From contig JAAANX010000202.1 in the NCBI GenBank assembly GCA_009909085.1, positions 1 through 41,802 on the forward strand: 41,802 nt of DNA, read 5' to 3'. A program made the translations under genes and the position numbers. Shown in pieces: positions 1-10,567 of the stretch. A model generated the notes under the pieces. It did not search any database. It worked only from the letters and a program-made list of their open reading frames with translations, and had not been told where the DNA came from. Numbering within the stretch: position 1 is the first letter of the stretch; every line of letters starts with the position of its first letter. This DNA is from Cyanobacteria bacterium GSL.Bin1. GTDB taxonomy: Bacteria > Cyanobacteriota > Cyanobacteriia > Cyanobacteriales > Rubidibacteraceae.

Positions 1-1272
1 GTTGTTTTATTAGCGGTGATTGGCGTTGTCATTTCCGTGGTTGGCATTGGCTTTAGCCTCAATGCTTTTACGGGTTTATCACTGCCCATTGCTTTACTGG
101 TTGGGGCAAGTTTAGCTGCCACAGATCCGGTATCGGTTATTGCCTTATTCCGAGAATTAGGGGTTGGTGAACGCTTAACCGTTCTCATGGAAGGGGAAAG
201 TTTGTTTAATGATGGGGTGGCAGTCGTTGCCTTTAGTTTACTTGTCGGAATTCCCCTCGGCACTCAAGAATTTTCAGTGACCAATACCTTAGTGCAATTT
301 GTTATGTTTACTGGGGTTGGCATTGGGGTTGGAGGACTCATTGGCTTTAGCATTTCCTATTTAACCCAACGTTTTGATTTACCATTAGTTGAACAATCTT
401 TAACATTGGTTTCTGCTTATGGCACGTATTTAATTACAGAAGAATTAGGCGGTTCTGGGGTCATTGGTGTGGTCACAGTGGGCTTAATTTTAGGGAATTT
501 TGGCTCTCGAATCGGGATGAACCCGCGCACCCGTTTACTCGTTTCCGAATTTTGGGAATTTATCGCCTTTTTTGTCAATTCCATTGTCTTTCTCCTGATC
601 GGTGACCAAATTAATATCCGAGGTCTGGCTGATAACGGGATGTTAATTTTAGTGACAATTGTTGCTTTAGTGCTCATTCGCGCCATCAGTATTTACGGAT
701 TGGGAACGATTAGTAATTTCATTACCCAACAAGATATTAGCTGGCGAGAAGAAACGGTTTTATGGTGGGGCGGTTTACGCGGTTCCGTTTCCATTGCTTT
801 GGCCTTAAGTGTTCCCGTCATGTTAGAAGGCAGACAAGATATTATTGAAGCGGTGTTTGGTGTTGTTTTATTTACCTTGTTAGTACAAGGTTTAACAATG
901 CAAACCGTGATTGAGAAACTGGGCTTGATCGGCGATCGCGCTCAGCGTCGCAACTACAGGGAATTAATTGCCCGTCGCAGTGCCTTAGAACGAGTTTTAC
1001 AACATTTAGATGCAGTTAAACCCTCGCCCAGCATTGACGAAGAATTCAAAAATTACCAAAGAGGGTTAGTTCAGGGGCAACTTGAAAGCGTCAACCAAGA
1101 AATTACCCAGTTGCAACAATCCTATCCTCAACTGCAATCCCTCGAACAAGAACAACTCCGCGATCAACTCTTAGAAGTAGAAGCAGAGACTTACGCTGAG
1201 TTTATTCGGGCAGGTAAACTGAATAATAACTTGTCTCCATTGTTACAAGAAGTACTCGCCAAAGAAGATTGA
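1..1272 (+). CDS. Na+/H+ antiporter, NhaP/CPA1 family (5' truncated by window edge)
   Basis: Integral membrane antiporter expected to exchange cytoplasmic Na+ for external H+, important for salt and pH balance. The frame is open from the first base, so the true start and roughly the first 100 residues lie outside the window; the GTG at 16 is internal. Visible hallmarks are the ATDP motif (about base 121), the EGESLFNDG motif with the conserved Asn-Asp pair (about 190-215), and a late WGGLRGSVSIAL helix (about 765-800). Around ten hydrophobic segments are followed by a roughly 110-residue Gln/Glu-rich cytoplasmic tail, as in other cyanobacterial NhaP proteins, where such tails are known to affect ion preference. 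The next gene starts 13 bases downstream with a GAGAGGGA ribosome site, suggesting co-transcription. The family is secure; the exact paralogue is not. Confidence 0.9.
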   Translation, partial: VVLLAVIGVVISVVGIGFSLNAFTGLSLPIALLVGASLAATDPVSVIALFRELGVGERLTVLMEGESLFNDGVAVVAFSLLVGIPLGTQEFSVTNTLVQFVMFTGVGIGVGGLIGFSISYLTQRFDLPLVEQSLTLVSAYGTYLITEELGGSGVIGVVTVGLILGNFGSRIGMNPRTRLLVSEFWEFIAFFVNSIVFLLIGDQINIRGLADNGMLILVTIVALVLIRAISIYGLGTISNFITQQDISWREETVLWWGGLRGSVSIALALSVPVMLEGRQDIIEAVFGVVLFTLLVQGLTMQTVIEKLGLIGDRAQRRNYRELIARRSALERVLQHLDAVKPSPSIDEEFKNYQRGLVQGQLESVNQEITQLQQSYPQLQSLEQEQLRDQLLEVEAETYAEFIRAGKLNNNLSPLLQEVLAKED

Positions 1273-1285
1273 GAGGGACAATGTC

Positions 1286-2350
1286 ATGTTTCGTTCTCAA
1301 GTGATCAAGTGCTATGAGTTACCTTATTGCACCTTAGAAATTCTTGCTCAAGATCGGTTTCGATTAATCATTGAAAGTTTAGATCAAGCCGATGAACCAA
1401 CGTTTGAATTCAGCAGCGATCGCGCTCAACTGCTTCCACTGGCTAACACTTTACAGCAATACTGGCAATCAGTAACTCCTACGGCTACCTATCAGCAAGA
1501 AAGAGAATCCCTTTACCCCATTCATTTCATTGTTCATGATCAGTCTTATCGCCCTAAGCTGAGTTGGAGTCAGCTTTCAGACCTAGTAAAAATTTTAGAG
1601 CGATACCAGACGGATTTAAAGAAAAATCCCACCGCTAAAAGCAACCATCAAAAATATATCGTGAGTTTTACTTTACTCATCTTATTTGGCATGGTCGGGG
1701 GAATGATCGCCCGCGTGAAAATGGATCGTCAGTCTCTGCAAATCGCACTTCAGTCCTCTCAATCTTCACCAGGACAAACGACTCCTTCTTCTACTACTGC
1801 CTCTCAAACAACATCATCGCTTTCCCCATTAAAAGGTGTTTCTAAAAAACAGCTCAAACTTTCCGAGTCTCTAGTACAACTCGAACAACTCTCTCCCCCC
1901 TCTTCTATTACCTCTCCTTCTCTTCAGGATACCGGAGATTTTCCGAATCTTACGCCACCACAACCAACTTCGGAATTAGCCGTTACCCCGACCTTTCCTG
2001 CTGCCAATCAACCTAGAAAACCAGTCAATCTCAGCTCAGCGCCACAGTCAGAAACCTTATTCGATCAAACACCACAAGTAGCAGAAGTCCGAAATTATTT
2101 TCAATCGCGATGGGAACCACCGGTTAATTTAAAGCAAGACTTGGAATATCAGATCATCCTTGATGCCAATGGGTCTCTGGAAAAAATTACCCCTTTAGGA
2201 AGGGTTGCAGAAACCCATTTGTCAACTCTGCCCTTACCGCAAGCCAATCAACATTTTGTCTCGGCTTCTCCAACACAAGCCAACCAAAAGATGAGATTAG
2301 TCTTTCGTTCTAACGGTCAAATCAACACCTTTTTGATTAGTGCAAAGTAA
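1286..2350 (+). CDS. Single-span membrane protein, DUF4335-like
   Basis: 354 residues, function unknown. The N-terminal ~120 residues form a small globular domain opening with a YELPYCTLEI segment, which reminds me of the cyanobacterial DUF4335 family; this match is from memory. One transmembrane helix lies at about residues 128-146. It is followed by a long Ser/Thr/Pro/Gln-rich low-complexity linker (about 150-260) and a C-terminal domain of about 90 residues ending in a FRSNGQINTFLI strand. The architecture suggests a cytoplasmic domain tethered to a second domain across the membrane. The ATG at 1286 is preceded by GAGAGGGA. The upstream antiporter ends 13 bases earlier, so the two probably share a transcript. 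No catalytic motif is visible. Confidence 0.7.
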   Translation: MFRSQVIKCYELPYCTLEILAQDRFRLIIESLDQADEPTFEFSSDRAQLLPLANTLQQYWQSVTPTATYQQERESLYPIHFIVHDQSYRPKLSWSQLSDLVKILERYQTDLKKNPTAKSNHQKYIVSFTLLILFGMVGGMIARVKMDRQSLQIALQSSQSSPGQTTPSSTTASQTTSSLSPLKGVSKKQLKLSESLVQLEQLSPPSSITSPSLQDTGDFPNLTPPQPTSELAVTPTFPAANQPRKPVNLSSAPQSETLFDQTPQVAEVRNYFQSRWEPPVNLKQDLEYQIILDANGSLEKITPLGRVAETHLSTLPLPQANQHFVSASPTQANQKMRLVFRSNGQINTFLISAK

Positions 2351-2459
2351 TAAGCAGTTCAATCTTAGTGCATTGACGAATCAATCAATCTCCTAACCTG
2401 AGACATCTGTGATCAAAATCGTTATCATTTAAAGCATAGTATCGCTTTTTAAAAGTTCT

Positions 2460-4058
2460 GTGAGTCAGTGTCTTAATCCGGATTGTCTCTATCGAATTCC
2501 TCTCTTGCCTCTGAAGCCTCCCAAAGAGCAGTTTTGTGAACGTTGTGGCAGTAAACTTTTGCTACGAGAACGCTATCGAGCCATTAAGCCCCTCAGTGCT
2601 GGGGGATTTGGTAAAACATTTGTGGCAATTGATGAAGATAAGCCATCGCGGTCTTATTGTGTGATTAAGCAGTTTTTTCCTCAAGCACAAGATTATTTTT
2701 CTTTGGAGAAGGGATCGGTACTCTTTGAACGGGAAGCAAAGCAGCTCGATGAATTGGGAAAGCACCCACAAATTCCAGAATTATTAGCCTACTTTACAGA
2801 AGGAAATTATAAATACTTAATCCAAGAACATATTAGTGGTATTGAGCTAAAAAGAGAGCAAGAAAAATTTGGTGTTTTTAACGAGACAAAACTACTGCAG
2901 TTTCTTTATGAAATTTTATTAATCTTAAAATTTATTCACGCTAGGCAGGTGATTCATCGTGATATTAAACCGGAAAATATTATTCGGCGATCGCGCGATC
3001 AGAAGCTGGTCTTAGTCGATTTTGGAGCGGTTAAAGACCTAAAAGGTGGGACAATTGCTCCTAACTGTACGATCATTGGTTCGAGTGGCTACGCGGCACC
3101 GGAGCAATGGCAAGGAAAAGCGACTATCGCCAGCGATCTCTATAGTGTTGGTGCAACCTGCATTTATTTGCTAACCGGTGTGCAACCCAGCGAGCTTTTC
3201 GATCACACCCAGAATCAGTGGACTTGGCAGGAAAAATTAGGCACCAACCACATTAGTGAAGGGTTAAGTCAAATTCTCGATCAACTACTTGCACTTCCCC
3301 TTTCACAACGTTATCGTTCTGTTGACGAAGTGTTGTTAGATTGCCAGACTCTGGACCCCACTTTTCCTGATCCGTTAGACGCTGCTCGCTTAGCGATGGT
3401 GCCAGTGGCAGCCCCTGGTTCAGAGGAAGCAATTGTAGATTCTACTGCGGATGAGAACTTGAAACCATTCTCTTTCTTAAATGATGATGAGGGCGCGTTT
3501 TCCTCGTTTGATGACACCGAAGGAAGTGAAATTGAAACTAGTTTTTCTGGTGATTTGGCTGAACAAGAGGAACTCTCTCCCAAAATTGGTACGATTCACC
3601 CCACTTTGCAAAAACTCTTAAATAGCCGTAAAATTCTTAATCCCACTTTAAAAAGACTGGTTGCTAAGCGCGAGCTTGAGTATATTCAAGTTGAAATTCA
3701 AGTCAATAGTGCTTTCAAAATTATTGAGCATTCTGATCAGGCAAAACGCTTCGCCACTGTACCTGAATTAATTCAAGTTGGGTTAGATGCCCGTCAAGGT
3801 TTTCCCGAATTAGTGGGTTTGGAAAAAATTGCGATGGAAATTATGCAAGGTCAAAGACGAAGTTTGCAATTAAAAGAGATTTCCAGAGAGCAATCCTCCT
3901 GGAAAACGATCTATTTTGACCTCTATTTTACCTGCGATCCCGGCGAGTCTCTAAGCAACAATCGCTTAATCATTTTGATTATTGAAGCAACCGAATGGCT
4001 TGAGGAAGCCGAGAAATTAAATGTCTTCCCAGCTCAATTGCCAACGAATCATTTATGA
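2460..4058 (+). CDS. Ser/Thr protein kinase with N-terminal zinc ribbon and C-terminal PAS-like domain
   Basis: 532 residues from a GTG start; no better start lies upstream. Cys4, Cys9, Cys26 and Cys29 form a small zinc-ribbon-like knuckle typical of cyanobacterial SpkB-like kinases. The Hanks kinase domain follows: a glycine-rich loop at about 46-52 (SAGGFGK), the probable ATP lysine at 70, catalytic HRDIKPEN at 166-173, DFG at 187-189 and APE at 213-215, so it should be active. After an acidic linker (about 315-375) comes a C-terminal domain (about 385-525) resembling the PAS-like sensor units of cyanobacterial signalling proteins (GFPELVGLE and RLIILIIEATEW segments). Substrate and signal are unknown. 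It stands alone, 109 bases after the previous gene, and its end faces the convergent sugar kinase 27 bases away. Confidence 0.88.
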   Translation: MSQCLNPDCLYRIPLLPLKPPKEQFCERCGSKLLLRERYRAIKPLSAGGFGKTFVAIDEDKPSRSYCVIKQFFPQAQDYFSLEKGSVLFEREAKQLDELGKHPQIPELLAYFTEGNYKYLIQEHISGIELKREQEKFGVFNETKLLQFLYEILLILKFIHARQVIHRDIKPENIIRRSRDQKLVLVDFGAVKDLKGGTIAPNCTIIGSSGYAAPEQWQGKATIASDLYSVGATCIYLLTGVQPSELFDHTQNQWTWQEKLGTNHISEGLSQILDQLLALPLSQRYRSVDEVLLDCQTLDPTFPDPLDAARLAMVPVAAPGSEEAIVDSTADENLKPFSFLNDDEGAFSSFDDTEGSEIETSFSGDLAEQEELSPKIGTIHPTLQKLLNSRKILNPTLKRLVAKRELEYIQVEIQVNSAFKIIEHSDQAKRFATVPELIQVGLDARQGFPELVGLEKIAMEIMQGQRRSLQLKEISREQSSWKTIYFDLYFTCDPGESLSNNRLIILIIEATEWLEEAEKLNVFPAQLPTNHL

Positions 4059-4085
4059 TTTCTAGAACCGTTGGTCATGTCTTTT

Positions 4086-5333
4086 TCAAAATGAGGAACG
4101 TCCTTGGGCTAGCAAGGCTGTTCCATAAGCAGCATCCATTTGGGGTGAAGGCTGCACCGGTACTTGCAAGTATCGTTCTCGAATCGTTTGCCACACCTGA
4201 TTTTTTGCCCCCCCACCTGCCGTATAAACCCGATGTAATGGAGTTGCCCCCAATGCTTGTAATTTTTCATAGCCTTGGCCTTCAATGCGAGCAATACTTT
4301 CTAATAATCCTTGCAAAAACTTGACATCACTCTCCGGACGAGGCATCAGTTGCGGAGATAAATTGGGATTATTAATCGGAAAGCGCTCTCCCGGTTTGAC
4401 AAGCGGATAATAGTCTAAGTGAGTCGGTTGTGTCGGATCGATTTGATCCGAAAGCTGTCTTAACTGCTGATCGCTGAAAAACTGCTTTAACACTGCCCCC
4501 CCAGTATTCGATGCCCCACCGGTTAACCATAAATCGCCAAAGCGATGACTATAAACCCCATACTCGGCGGCTTGAACCGGCGTCTCACTCAGTAACTTCA
4601 ACACTAGTGTTGAACCCAGGGAAGTGACGGCTTCTCCCGGTGTCCTCGCCCCACTGGCAATAAAGGCAGCAATACTATCGGTGGTTCCCGTACCAACTTG
4701 ACAATCAGCCGGAAACCCGAATTTTTGGGCAATCGCAGCCGTAACGGTTGCGACTGGGGTTCCTGGCGCTAACACTTGCGGTAAACTTTCAAAATTCAGT
4801 AAATGAGTGAGCCATTGAGGATAGCAGAGGTTTTCCACATCATAGCCAAGCTTCAGCGCATTGTGATAGTCGCTAATACCGAGTTTGCCATGAAGGAGAA
4901 ACCCTAACCAGTCTGCTTGGTGGAGAAAAAAGTGTCCTGGGGCAACCTTCCCTTGCTCCTGCCAATACAAAAATTTCGCTAAGCTAGAGGAAGCACTTTG
5001 TACCACATGATCCCCTGGCGCAAGAGTTTGCAAAATTTGGAGAATAGAATCCGGAGTGCGGTCATTGTAGAGAAACGGAGTCGTGATTGGAGTGCCTGCG
5101 CGATCGCAGAGCAAAACAGTACTAGAGGTACCATTAATACTGATACACCGAATCGAGCGCCTCATCGAAAGGGGAATTTGATTGCAAAGACAAAACAGCG
5201 CATTGTGCCACTGTCCGACCCACTCATCGGAATTGGTAAAAGCATACTCCTGCTGCTCTTGAATGATCTTATGTTCATCAATAACAACACATCTGGCTCC
5301 CGAGGTGCCAAAATCAATTCCCAAGTCAAACAT
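4086..5333 (-). CDS. FGGY-family carbohydrate kinase (xylulokinase-like, probably D-ribulokinase)
   Basis: 415 residues. ATP-dependent sugar kinase of the FGGY/actin-like ATPase superfamily. The N-terminal phosphate loop is LGIDFGTSGARC (residues 4-15); a GTGTTDSIAAF segment in the middle and GGASNTGG and YTAGGGAKNQVW near the C-terminus are the second nucleotide-binding elements. It is shorter than true xylulokinases (about 480-500) and matches the cyanobacterial/plastid xylulokinase-like group that has been characterised as preferring D-ribulose. The substrate is therefore inferred from subgroup resemblance. It is a single gene on the minus strand. The tRNA-Leu gene lies 48 bases upstream on the same strand; the kinase gene upstream on the plus strand converges on its 3' end. 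Confidence 0.85.
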   Translation of the reverse strand: MFDLGIDFGTSGARCVVIDEHKIIQEQQEYAFTNSDEWVGQWHNALFCLCNQIPLSMRRSIRCISINGTSSTVLLCDRAGTPITTPFLYNDRTPDSILQILQTLAPGDHVVQSASSSLAKFLYWQEQGKVAPGHFFLHQADWLGFLLHGKLGISDYHNALKLGYDVENLCYPQWLTHLLNFESLPQVLAPGTPVATVTAAIAQKFGFPADCQVGTGTTDSIAAFIASGARTPGEAVTSLGSTLVLKLLSETPVQAAEYGVYSHRFGDLWLTGGASNTGGAVLKQFFSDQQLRQLSDQIDPTQPTHLDYYPLVKPGERFPINNPNLSPQLMPRPESDVKFLQGLLESIARIEGQGYEKLQALGATPLHRVYTAGGGAKNQVWQTIRERYLQVPVQPSPQMDAAYGTALLAQGRSSF

Positions 5334-5381
5334 ATTTCCGAAGCTGATAACTAATTACCAGTAACAGGAGAGTGGTAACGA

Positions 5382-5465
5382 TGCGGAACCCGGGACTTGA
5401 ACCCGGAAGTTCTTGCGAACACTAGAACCTGAATCTAGCGCGTCTACCAATTCCGCCAGTTCCGC
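5382..5465 (-). tRNA. trnL-CAG: tRNA-Leu (anticodon CAG)
   Basis: Read on the minus strand, the 84-nt gene begins GCGGAAC, pairs with GTTCCGC at the 3' end and carries discriminator A. The D-loop has GGAATTGGTAGACGC, the anticodon stem is CTAGA/TCTAG with loop TTCAGGT (anticodon CAG), there is a long class II variable arm (TGTTCGCAAGAACT), and the T-loop contains GGTTCAAGTCC. The long arm and the A73 discriminator identify leucine. CCA is not encoded. It decodes CUG. Confidence 0.96.
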
Positions 5466-5815
5466 TAGCGTGTCCATCGAAACAGTCCGAAAAAACACAA
5501 TCTCACATTGCTAAGGATTTGTCAAGTGCTAGCCTGACTTTGACGACAAAAATCAGTAAAAAATTTGAACCTAATTGGGCAGACTGTTTAAGATAGAGAA
5601 ACCAACTATACTGAATCAACGCCAAGATTTATTTTAACTTGGTTAACTAGCCTAACTCCAGATTGAGATCGCAAGGCAGTGTTAAGAGGATACATAAAAA
5701 ACCGTTAACATCGAAGTTACCCATCATTAAAGGACCAAGCTGGGGAAGCAGTAGACGGAAAAACGCTGAACTGGGCAATGTATTTACCCAGACAGTCAAC
5801 CCATCGAAAAGAAAC
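5466..5815. other. glsF upstream region with leader hairpin
   Basis: About 350 bases between tRNA-Leu and the chosen glsF start. An in-frame TTG at 5663 would extend glsF by 51 residues, but that stretch is basic and looks non-coding. A short hairpin (CTGGG.AA / TT.CCCAG, about 5770-5792) lies in the probable leader. Just upstream, 5739-5772 contains a purine-rich stretch with a faint resemblance to the glnA glutamine-riboswitch core, too weak to call. No GTA-N8-TAC NtcA site is obvious. GTTAACTAGCCTAAC at 5642-5656 resembles the palindrome at 20182-20209. Confidence 0.45.
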
Positions 5816-8800
5816 ATGAATAACGACAGTATGAAGCAAGGGAAATTTAACGTGAGCCATCATAATCAATCCCTGAATAATTTAGCCCCTGACCAAGGGC
5901 AACCTTGGCTAGTGGAGGAACGAGACGCTTGTGGCGTTGGTTTTATTGCCTCCAAAGATGGTCATGGTAGCCACAAATTAATCCAACAAGCCGTTACAGC
6001 TCTCGGGTGTTTAGAACATCGGGGGGCGTGCAGTGCTGACCGTGATTCTGGGGATGGGGCAGGAATTATGAGTGCCATTCCCTGGCAATTGTTCCAAAAG
6101 TGGTTAAAAGAAAATAACCTTTTTGTTCCCTCACGTGAACACCTAGCAGTGGGAATGCTATTTTTGCCTTTAGATGAGGAACAAGCCGCCAGCGTGCGTA
6201 GCTGTGTGGAAAAAGTGCTGAAACAGCACTGCTTGTATGTAGTGGGTTGGCGTCCCGTTCCTGTGCAGCCAGAAGTCCTCGGAGAACAAGCGCAAGCGAA
6301 CCGACCGCGTGTGGAACAAGTCCTCTTGGCATCCCCAACGCAACAAGGGGATGACTTAGAAAAAACCCTCTATATCACCAGCGCTGAAATCAAACAAGAA
6401 GTGACCGCCTCAGCCGGGTTAGATCATCCTGATGACTTCTACATTTGCTCGTTCTCCAATCGCACGATTGTCTATAAAGGCATGGTGCGTTCGGTAGTTT
6501 TAGGAGAATTCTATCTCGACTTTAAAGATCCAGACTTTATCAGTCCCTTTGCCATTTATCACCGCCGCTTTAGTACCAACACCATGCCGAAATGGCGATT
6601 AGCCCAGCCAATGCGGATGCTAGGTCATAATGGGGAAATTAATACGCTCCTGGGCAATATTAATTGGATGTCAGCGCGGTTGAACGATTTAGCTGCTCCG
6701 CACTTAACCCAAGAAGAAATGGCGAGTTTGCCGTTGGTGAGTCAGGACAAAAGTGACTCAGCAAACTTAGATAACGTGATGGAGCTTTTGGTTCAAGCCG
6801 GGCGCAGTCCCATGGCAGCGTTGATGATGCTAATTCCAGAAGCGTATCAGAATCAACCCGAATTAGCTGATCGCCCTGAAATTATTGATTTCTACGAATA
6901 TCACAGTGGGATTCAAGAGCCTTGGGATGGACCGGCTTTAATTGTCTTTAGCGATGGCAAAACGGTGGGGGCAAACTTAGACCGTAATGGTTTACGTCCC
7001 GCCCGCTACTGTATTACCAAAGATGATTACGTCATTGTCGGTTCCGAAGCGGGTGTGTTGCCCATTCCCGAAGCAGAAATTGTGGAAAAAGGTCGTCTCG
7101 GTCCTGGGGAAATGCTTGCTGTTGATTTAGAACATCACGAAATCCTCAAAAATTGGGAGATTAAGCAACAAGTCGCTCGAGAAGCCCCCTATGGACAATG
7201 GTTACGGGAAGGACGGAAAACGGTTGAGTTACAACCGTTTCCTGAAACCCCTCAAATGGAGAACACCGAGGTTCTGCAAAAACAGTCGGCATTTGGCTAC
7301 ACCGCAGAAGATGTGGAAATGATTATCCAGCCGATGGCAACGCAGGGGAAAGAACCGACTTTCTGTATGGGGGATGATATTCCTTTGGCGGTGTTATCGG
7401 ATAAACCGAGGTTACTCTTTGACTACTTTAAACAACGCTTTGCTCAGGTCACGAATCCTCCCATTGACCCCTTACGGGAAAGCTTGGTGATGTCCTTGCA
7501 GATGTCGTTGGGAGAACGGGAAAACTTGTTAGTAGCAACCCCAGAACACGCCCATATGCTACAAATTAAAACGCCAGTTTTGAATCAAAGTGAACTGGAT
7601 GCGGTGAAGAATTCTGGGTTTGCGAGCACCGAACTCTCCACGCTATTTTCTGTTGCTGATGGTCCCCAATCTTTAGAAAATGCTCTCAAACGCCTACAAA
7701 CCGAAGCAGCCGCAGCAGTGAAAGCCGGTAATAAAATTTTAGTGCTCTCGGATCGCGCTGGCGACGGCATCAATGAAGAATATAGCTATATTCCGCCCCT
7801 ATTAGCAGTGGGAACCGTTCACCATCACTTGATCCGGGAAGGGCTACGAATGAAAGCTTCTTTAGTGGTGGATACTGCCCAGTGCTGGAGTACCCATCAT
7901 TTTGCTTGTCTCATTGGTTATGGCGCTTCTGCGGTTTGCCCGTATTTAGCATTAGAAAGTATCCGGCAATGGTGGGCGGATAGTAAGACCCAAAAGCTAA
8001 TGGAAAAAGGACGCATGGAGAAAATTTCTTGTGTGGAAGCGCAAGAACACTATCGCCATGCCGTAGAAATGGGCTTACTGAAAATTCTGTCGAAGATGGG
8101 CATTTCCTTGCTGTCGAGTTATAACGGCGCACAGATTTTTGAAGCGATTGGTCTCGGTGCAGATATCATTGACATGGCATTTGCCGGGACAACTTCTCGC
8201 GTTGGCGGTTTGAATCTTTCGGAAGTGGCGCAAGAAGTGATGAACTTCCATCATCGGGCATTCCCTGAGTTACAAGGGAAAAAATTAGAGAACTTTGGCT
8301 TCTTTAATTATCGTCCGCGTGGGGAATATCACATGAATAGCCCCGAGATGGCGAAAGCATTGCATCAAGCGGTGGCGGGGCAAGATTATGACCACTACGA
8401 GGTTTATACCAAGCACCTCGAAGAACGCCCAGCAACTGCCTTGCGAGATTTATTAGATTTCAGCAGCGATCGCGCTTCCATTCCCTTAGAAGAAGTGGAA
8501 CCGGTCGAAGAGATTGTCAAACGCTTCTGCACCGGGGCAATGTCTCTGGGGTCACTCTCGCGAGAAGCCCATGAAACCCTTGCGGTTGCCATGAATCGCA
8601 TCGGTGGTAAATCTAACTCCGGTGAAGGGGGAGAAGATCCCACCCGCTTTATTGTCATGGATGATGTGGATGCAGAAGGTAATTCACCGACCTTCCCCCA
8701 CCTCAAAGGGTTACAAAATGGCGATACCGCCAGTTCGGCAACCAAGCAGGTCGCTTCCGGACGGTTTGGGGTGACGCCAGAATACTTAATGAGCGGTCAA

Positions 8801-10477
8801 CAAATTGAAATTAAAGTGGCGCAAGGGGCAAAACCCGGTGAAGGGGGACAACTCCCCGGGAAAAAAGTCAGCCCTTATATTGCCATGTTACGGCGCTCGA
8901 AACCGGGCGTTCCGCTGATTTCCCCACCGCCTCACCATGATATTTATTCCATTGAAGATCTATCTCAGTTAATCTTTGACTTGCACCAGGTTCATCCCCA
9001 AGCGAAAGTGTCGGTGAAACTCGTAGCTGAAATTGGCATTGGTACAGTTGCCGCTGGGGTCGCTAAAGCAAATGCGGATGTCATTCAAGTATCCGGTCAC
9101 GACGGCGGAACCGGTGCCTCTCCTCTCTCTTCTATTAAACATGCCGGTACCCCTTGGGAGTTGGGTGTGAGTGAAGTCCATCGCATGTTACTGGAAAATC
9201 AACTGCGCGATCGCGTTCTACTTCGTGCCGACGGTGGCTTCAAAACCGGCTGGGATGTCCTGATGGGTGCCTTGATGGGCGCAGAAGAATACGGGTTTGG
9301 TTCCGTTTCTATGATTGCCGAAGGGTGTATCATGGCGCGAATCTGCCATACCAATAACTGTCCGGTTGGGGTTGCGACACAACAAGAAAAACTCCGCAAA
9401 CGCTTTACGGGGACACCCGGTCATGTGGTTAACTTCTTCTACTTTGTTGCGCAAGAAGTGCGGATGTTACTTGCCCGTTTAGGGTATCGCCGTCTTGATG
9501 AAGTGATTGGCCGGTCTGACCTGCTTAAGCATCGGGACAACATGAAGGTGACTAAAACCCAGTCTCTAAACTTAGATTGTCTGATCAATCTACCCGATGT
9601 CCGGGACGATCGCAGTTGGTTACAACATGAGGCGGTTCACAGTAATGGTCCGGTTTTAGATGATGAGTTATTGAATGATACCGAGATTACCCAAGCGATC
9701 AATAACCAAACTCAGGTCACGAAGTCCCTTAAAATTGTCAACACTGATCGTGCCGTCGGTGCAAGAATCGCCGGTAAACTGGCGAAGCAGTATGGCGATA
9801 CTGGCTTTAAAGGGCAAATTAACCTGAATTTCCAAGGGGCGGCCGGACAAAGTTTTGGCGCGTTTAACCTCACTGGAATGAACCTGAAACTGACTGGCGA
9901 AGCCAATGACTATGTGGGTAAAGGCATGAACGGTGGCGAAATCGTGATTGTTCCCCCAGCAGAAGCCAACTATGAACCGGCAAATAACGCCATCATTGGC
10001 AATACTTGCTTGTATGGGGCAACCGGTGGCCATCTCTATGCCAATGGTCAAGCCGGAGAACGCTTTGCGGTTCGTAACTCCTTTGGACACGCCGTTATCA
10101 TGGGCGCCGGCGATCACTGTTGTGAATATATGACCGGTGGTGTCGTTGTGGTCTTAGGCAAAACCGGACGCAATGTGGGTGCGGGAATGACCGGCGGTAT
10201 TGCCTACTTCCTTGATGAAGAAGATAACTTACCCGCTAAGATCAATACTGAAATTGTCAGCTATCAGCGTATTGTGAGCAAAGCCGGGGAAGCCCAACTC
10301 AAAGCGTTAATTGAAACTCATGTTCAACGCACGGGTAGCAAAAAAGCTCAGATGATTCTTGATCATTGGGAAACCTATCTGCCTAAATTCTGGCAAATTG
10401 TTCCTCCTTCCGAAGCTGAAACGGCAGTTGCCAATGCGGAAGTTTCAGAAGAAGAAAAGACACTCACCAGTGTTTAA
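5816..10477 (+). CDS. glsF: Ferredoxin-dependent glutamate synthase (Fd-GOGAT)
   Basis: Makes two glutamates from glutamine and 2-oxoglutarate using reduced ferredoxin, completing the GS-GOGAT ammonium assimilation cycle. From ATG 5816 the protein is 1553 residues. The glutaminase domain begins at Cys39 (RDACGVGF), which should become the N-terminal nucleophile after removal of a 38-residue propeptide. The FMN/synthase half contains the [3Fe-4S] cysteines at 1171, 1177 and 1182 ([12 protein letters not shown]). The segment [20 protein letters not shown] matches plant and cyanobacterial ferredoxin-type enzymes rather than bacterial NADPH-type large subunits, and no small subunit gene is adjacent. 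The C-terminal glycine-rich beta-helix (about 1290-1500) is intact. The gene is monocistronic and ends in a terminator. The start is inferred from propeptide length. Confidence 0.95.
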   Translation: MNNDSMKQGKFNVSHHNQSLNNLAPDQGQPWLVEERDACGVGFIASKDGHGSHKLIQQAVTALGCLEHRGACSADRDSGDGAGIMSAIPWQLFQKWLKENNLFVPSREHLAVGMLFLPLDEEQAASVRSCVEKVLKQHCLYVVGWRPVPVQPEVLGEQAQANRPRVEQVLLASPTQQGDDLEKTLYITSAEIKQEVTASAGLDHPDDFYICSFSNRTIVYKGMVRSVVLGEFYLDFKDPDFISPFAIYHRRFSTNTMPKWRLAQPMRMLGHNGEINTLLGNINWMSARLNDLAAPHLTQEEMASLPLVSQDKSDSANLDNVMELLVQAGRSPMAALMMLIPEAYQNQPELADRPEIIDFYEYHSGIQEPWDGPALIVFSDGKTVGANLDRNGLRPARYCITKDDYVIVGSEAGVLPIPEAEIVEKGRLGPGEMLAVDLEHHEILKNWEIKQQVAREAPYGQWLREGRKTVELQPFPETPQMENTEVLQKQSAFGYTAEDVEMIIQPMATQGKEPTFCMGDDIPLAVLSDKPRLLFDYFKQRFAQVTNPPIDPLRESLVMSLQMSLGERENLLVATPEHAHMLQIKTPVLNQSELDAVKNSGFASTELSTLFSVADGPQSLENALKRLQTEAAAAVKAGNKILVLSDRAGDGINEEYSYIPPLLAVGTVHHHLIREGLRMKASLVVDTAQCWSTHHFACLIGYGASAVCPYLALESIRQWWADSKTQKLMEKGRMEKISCVEAQEHYRHAVEMGLLKILSKMGISLLSSYNGAQIFEAIGLGADIIDMAFAGTTSRVGGLNLSEVAQEVMNFHHRAFPELQGKKLENFGFFNYRPRGEYHMNSPEMAKALHQAVAGQDYDHYEVYTKHLEERPATALRDLLDFSSDRASIPLEEVEPVEEIVKRFCTGAMSLGSLSREAHETLAVAMNRIGGKSNSGEGGEDPTRFIVMDDVDAEGNSPTFPHLKGLQNGDTASSATKQVASGRFGVTPEYLMSGQQIEIKVAQGAKPGEGGQLPGKKVSPYIAMLRRSKPGVPLISPPPHHDIYSIEDLSQLIFDLHQVHPQAKVSVKLVAEIGIGTVAAGVAKANADVIQVSGHDGGTGASPLSSIKHAGTPWELGVSEVHRMLLENQLRDRVLLRADGGFKTGWDVLMGALMGAEEYGFGSVSMIAEGCIMARICHTNNCPVGVATQQEKLRKRFTGTPGHVVNFFYFVAQEVRMLLARLGYRRLDEVIGRSDLLKHRDNMKVTKTQSLNLDCLINLPDVRDDRSWLQHEAVHSNGPVLDDELLNDTEITQAINNQTQVTKSLKIVNTDRAVGARIAGKLAKQYGDTGFKGQINLNFQGAAGQSFGAFNLTGMNLKLTGEANDYVGKGMNGGEIVIVPPAEANYEPANNAIIGNTCLYGATGGHLYANGQAGERFAVRNSFGHAVIMGAGDHCCEYMTGGVVVVLGKTGRNVGAGMTGGIAYFLDEEDNLPAKINTEIVSYQRIVSKAGEAQLKALIETHVQRTGSKKAQMILDHWETYLPKFWQIVPPSEAETAVANAEVSEEEKTLTSV

Positions 10478-10513
10478 TTATTCCTATCTGCCATAGGAAT
10501 TGAAATCAAATAG

Positions 10514-10543
10514 CGCACCTAATTTTTGTTAGGTGCGTTTTTT
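10514..10543 (+). terminator. Intrinsic terminator of glsF
   Basis: A perfect 9-bp stem CGCACCTAA / TTAGGTGCG with a 6-nt loop is followed directly by six T residues. It sits 37 bases after the glsF stop and before the convergent transporter gene. Confidence 0.92.
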
Positions 10544-10567
10544 GTCTTTTACCTTAGTTTCGTAAAA

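Noticed and set aside
8404-8745. 113-residue minus-strand open frame inside glsF
   Set aside because: Shadow of the strongly conserved glsF frame; low-complexity Ser/Arg composition and no family features.
9668-10117. 149-residue minus-strand open frame opposite the glsF C-terminus
   Set aside because: Mirrors the glycine-rich beta-helix coding; not protein-like and no ribosome site.
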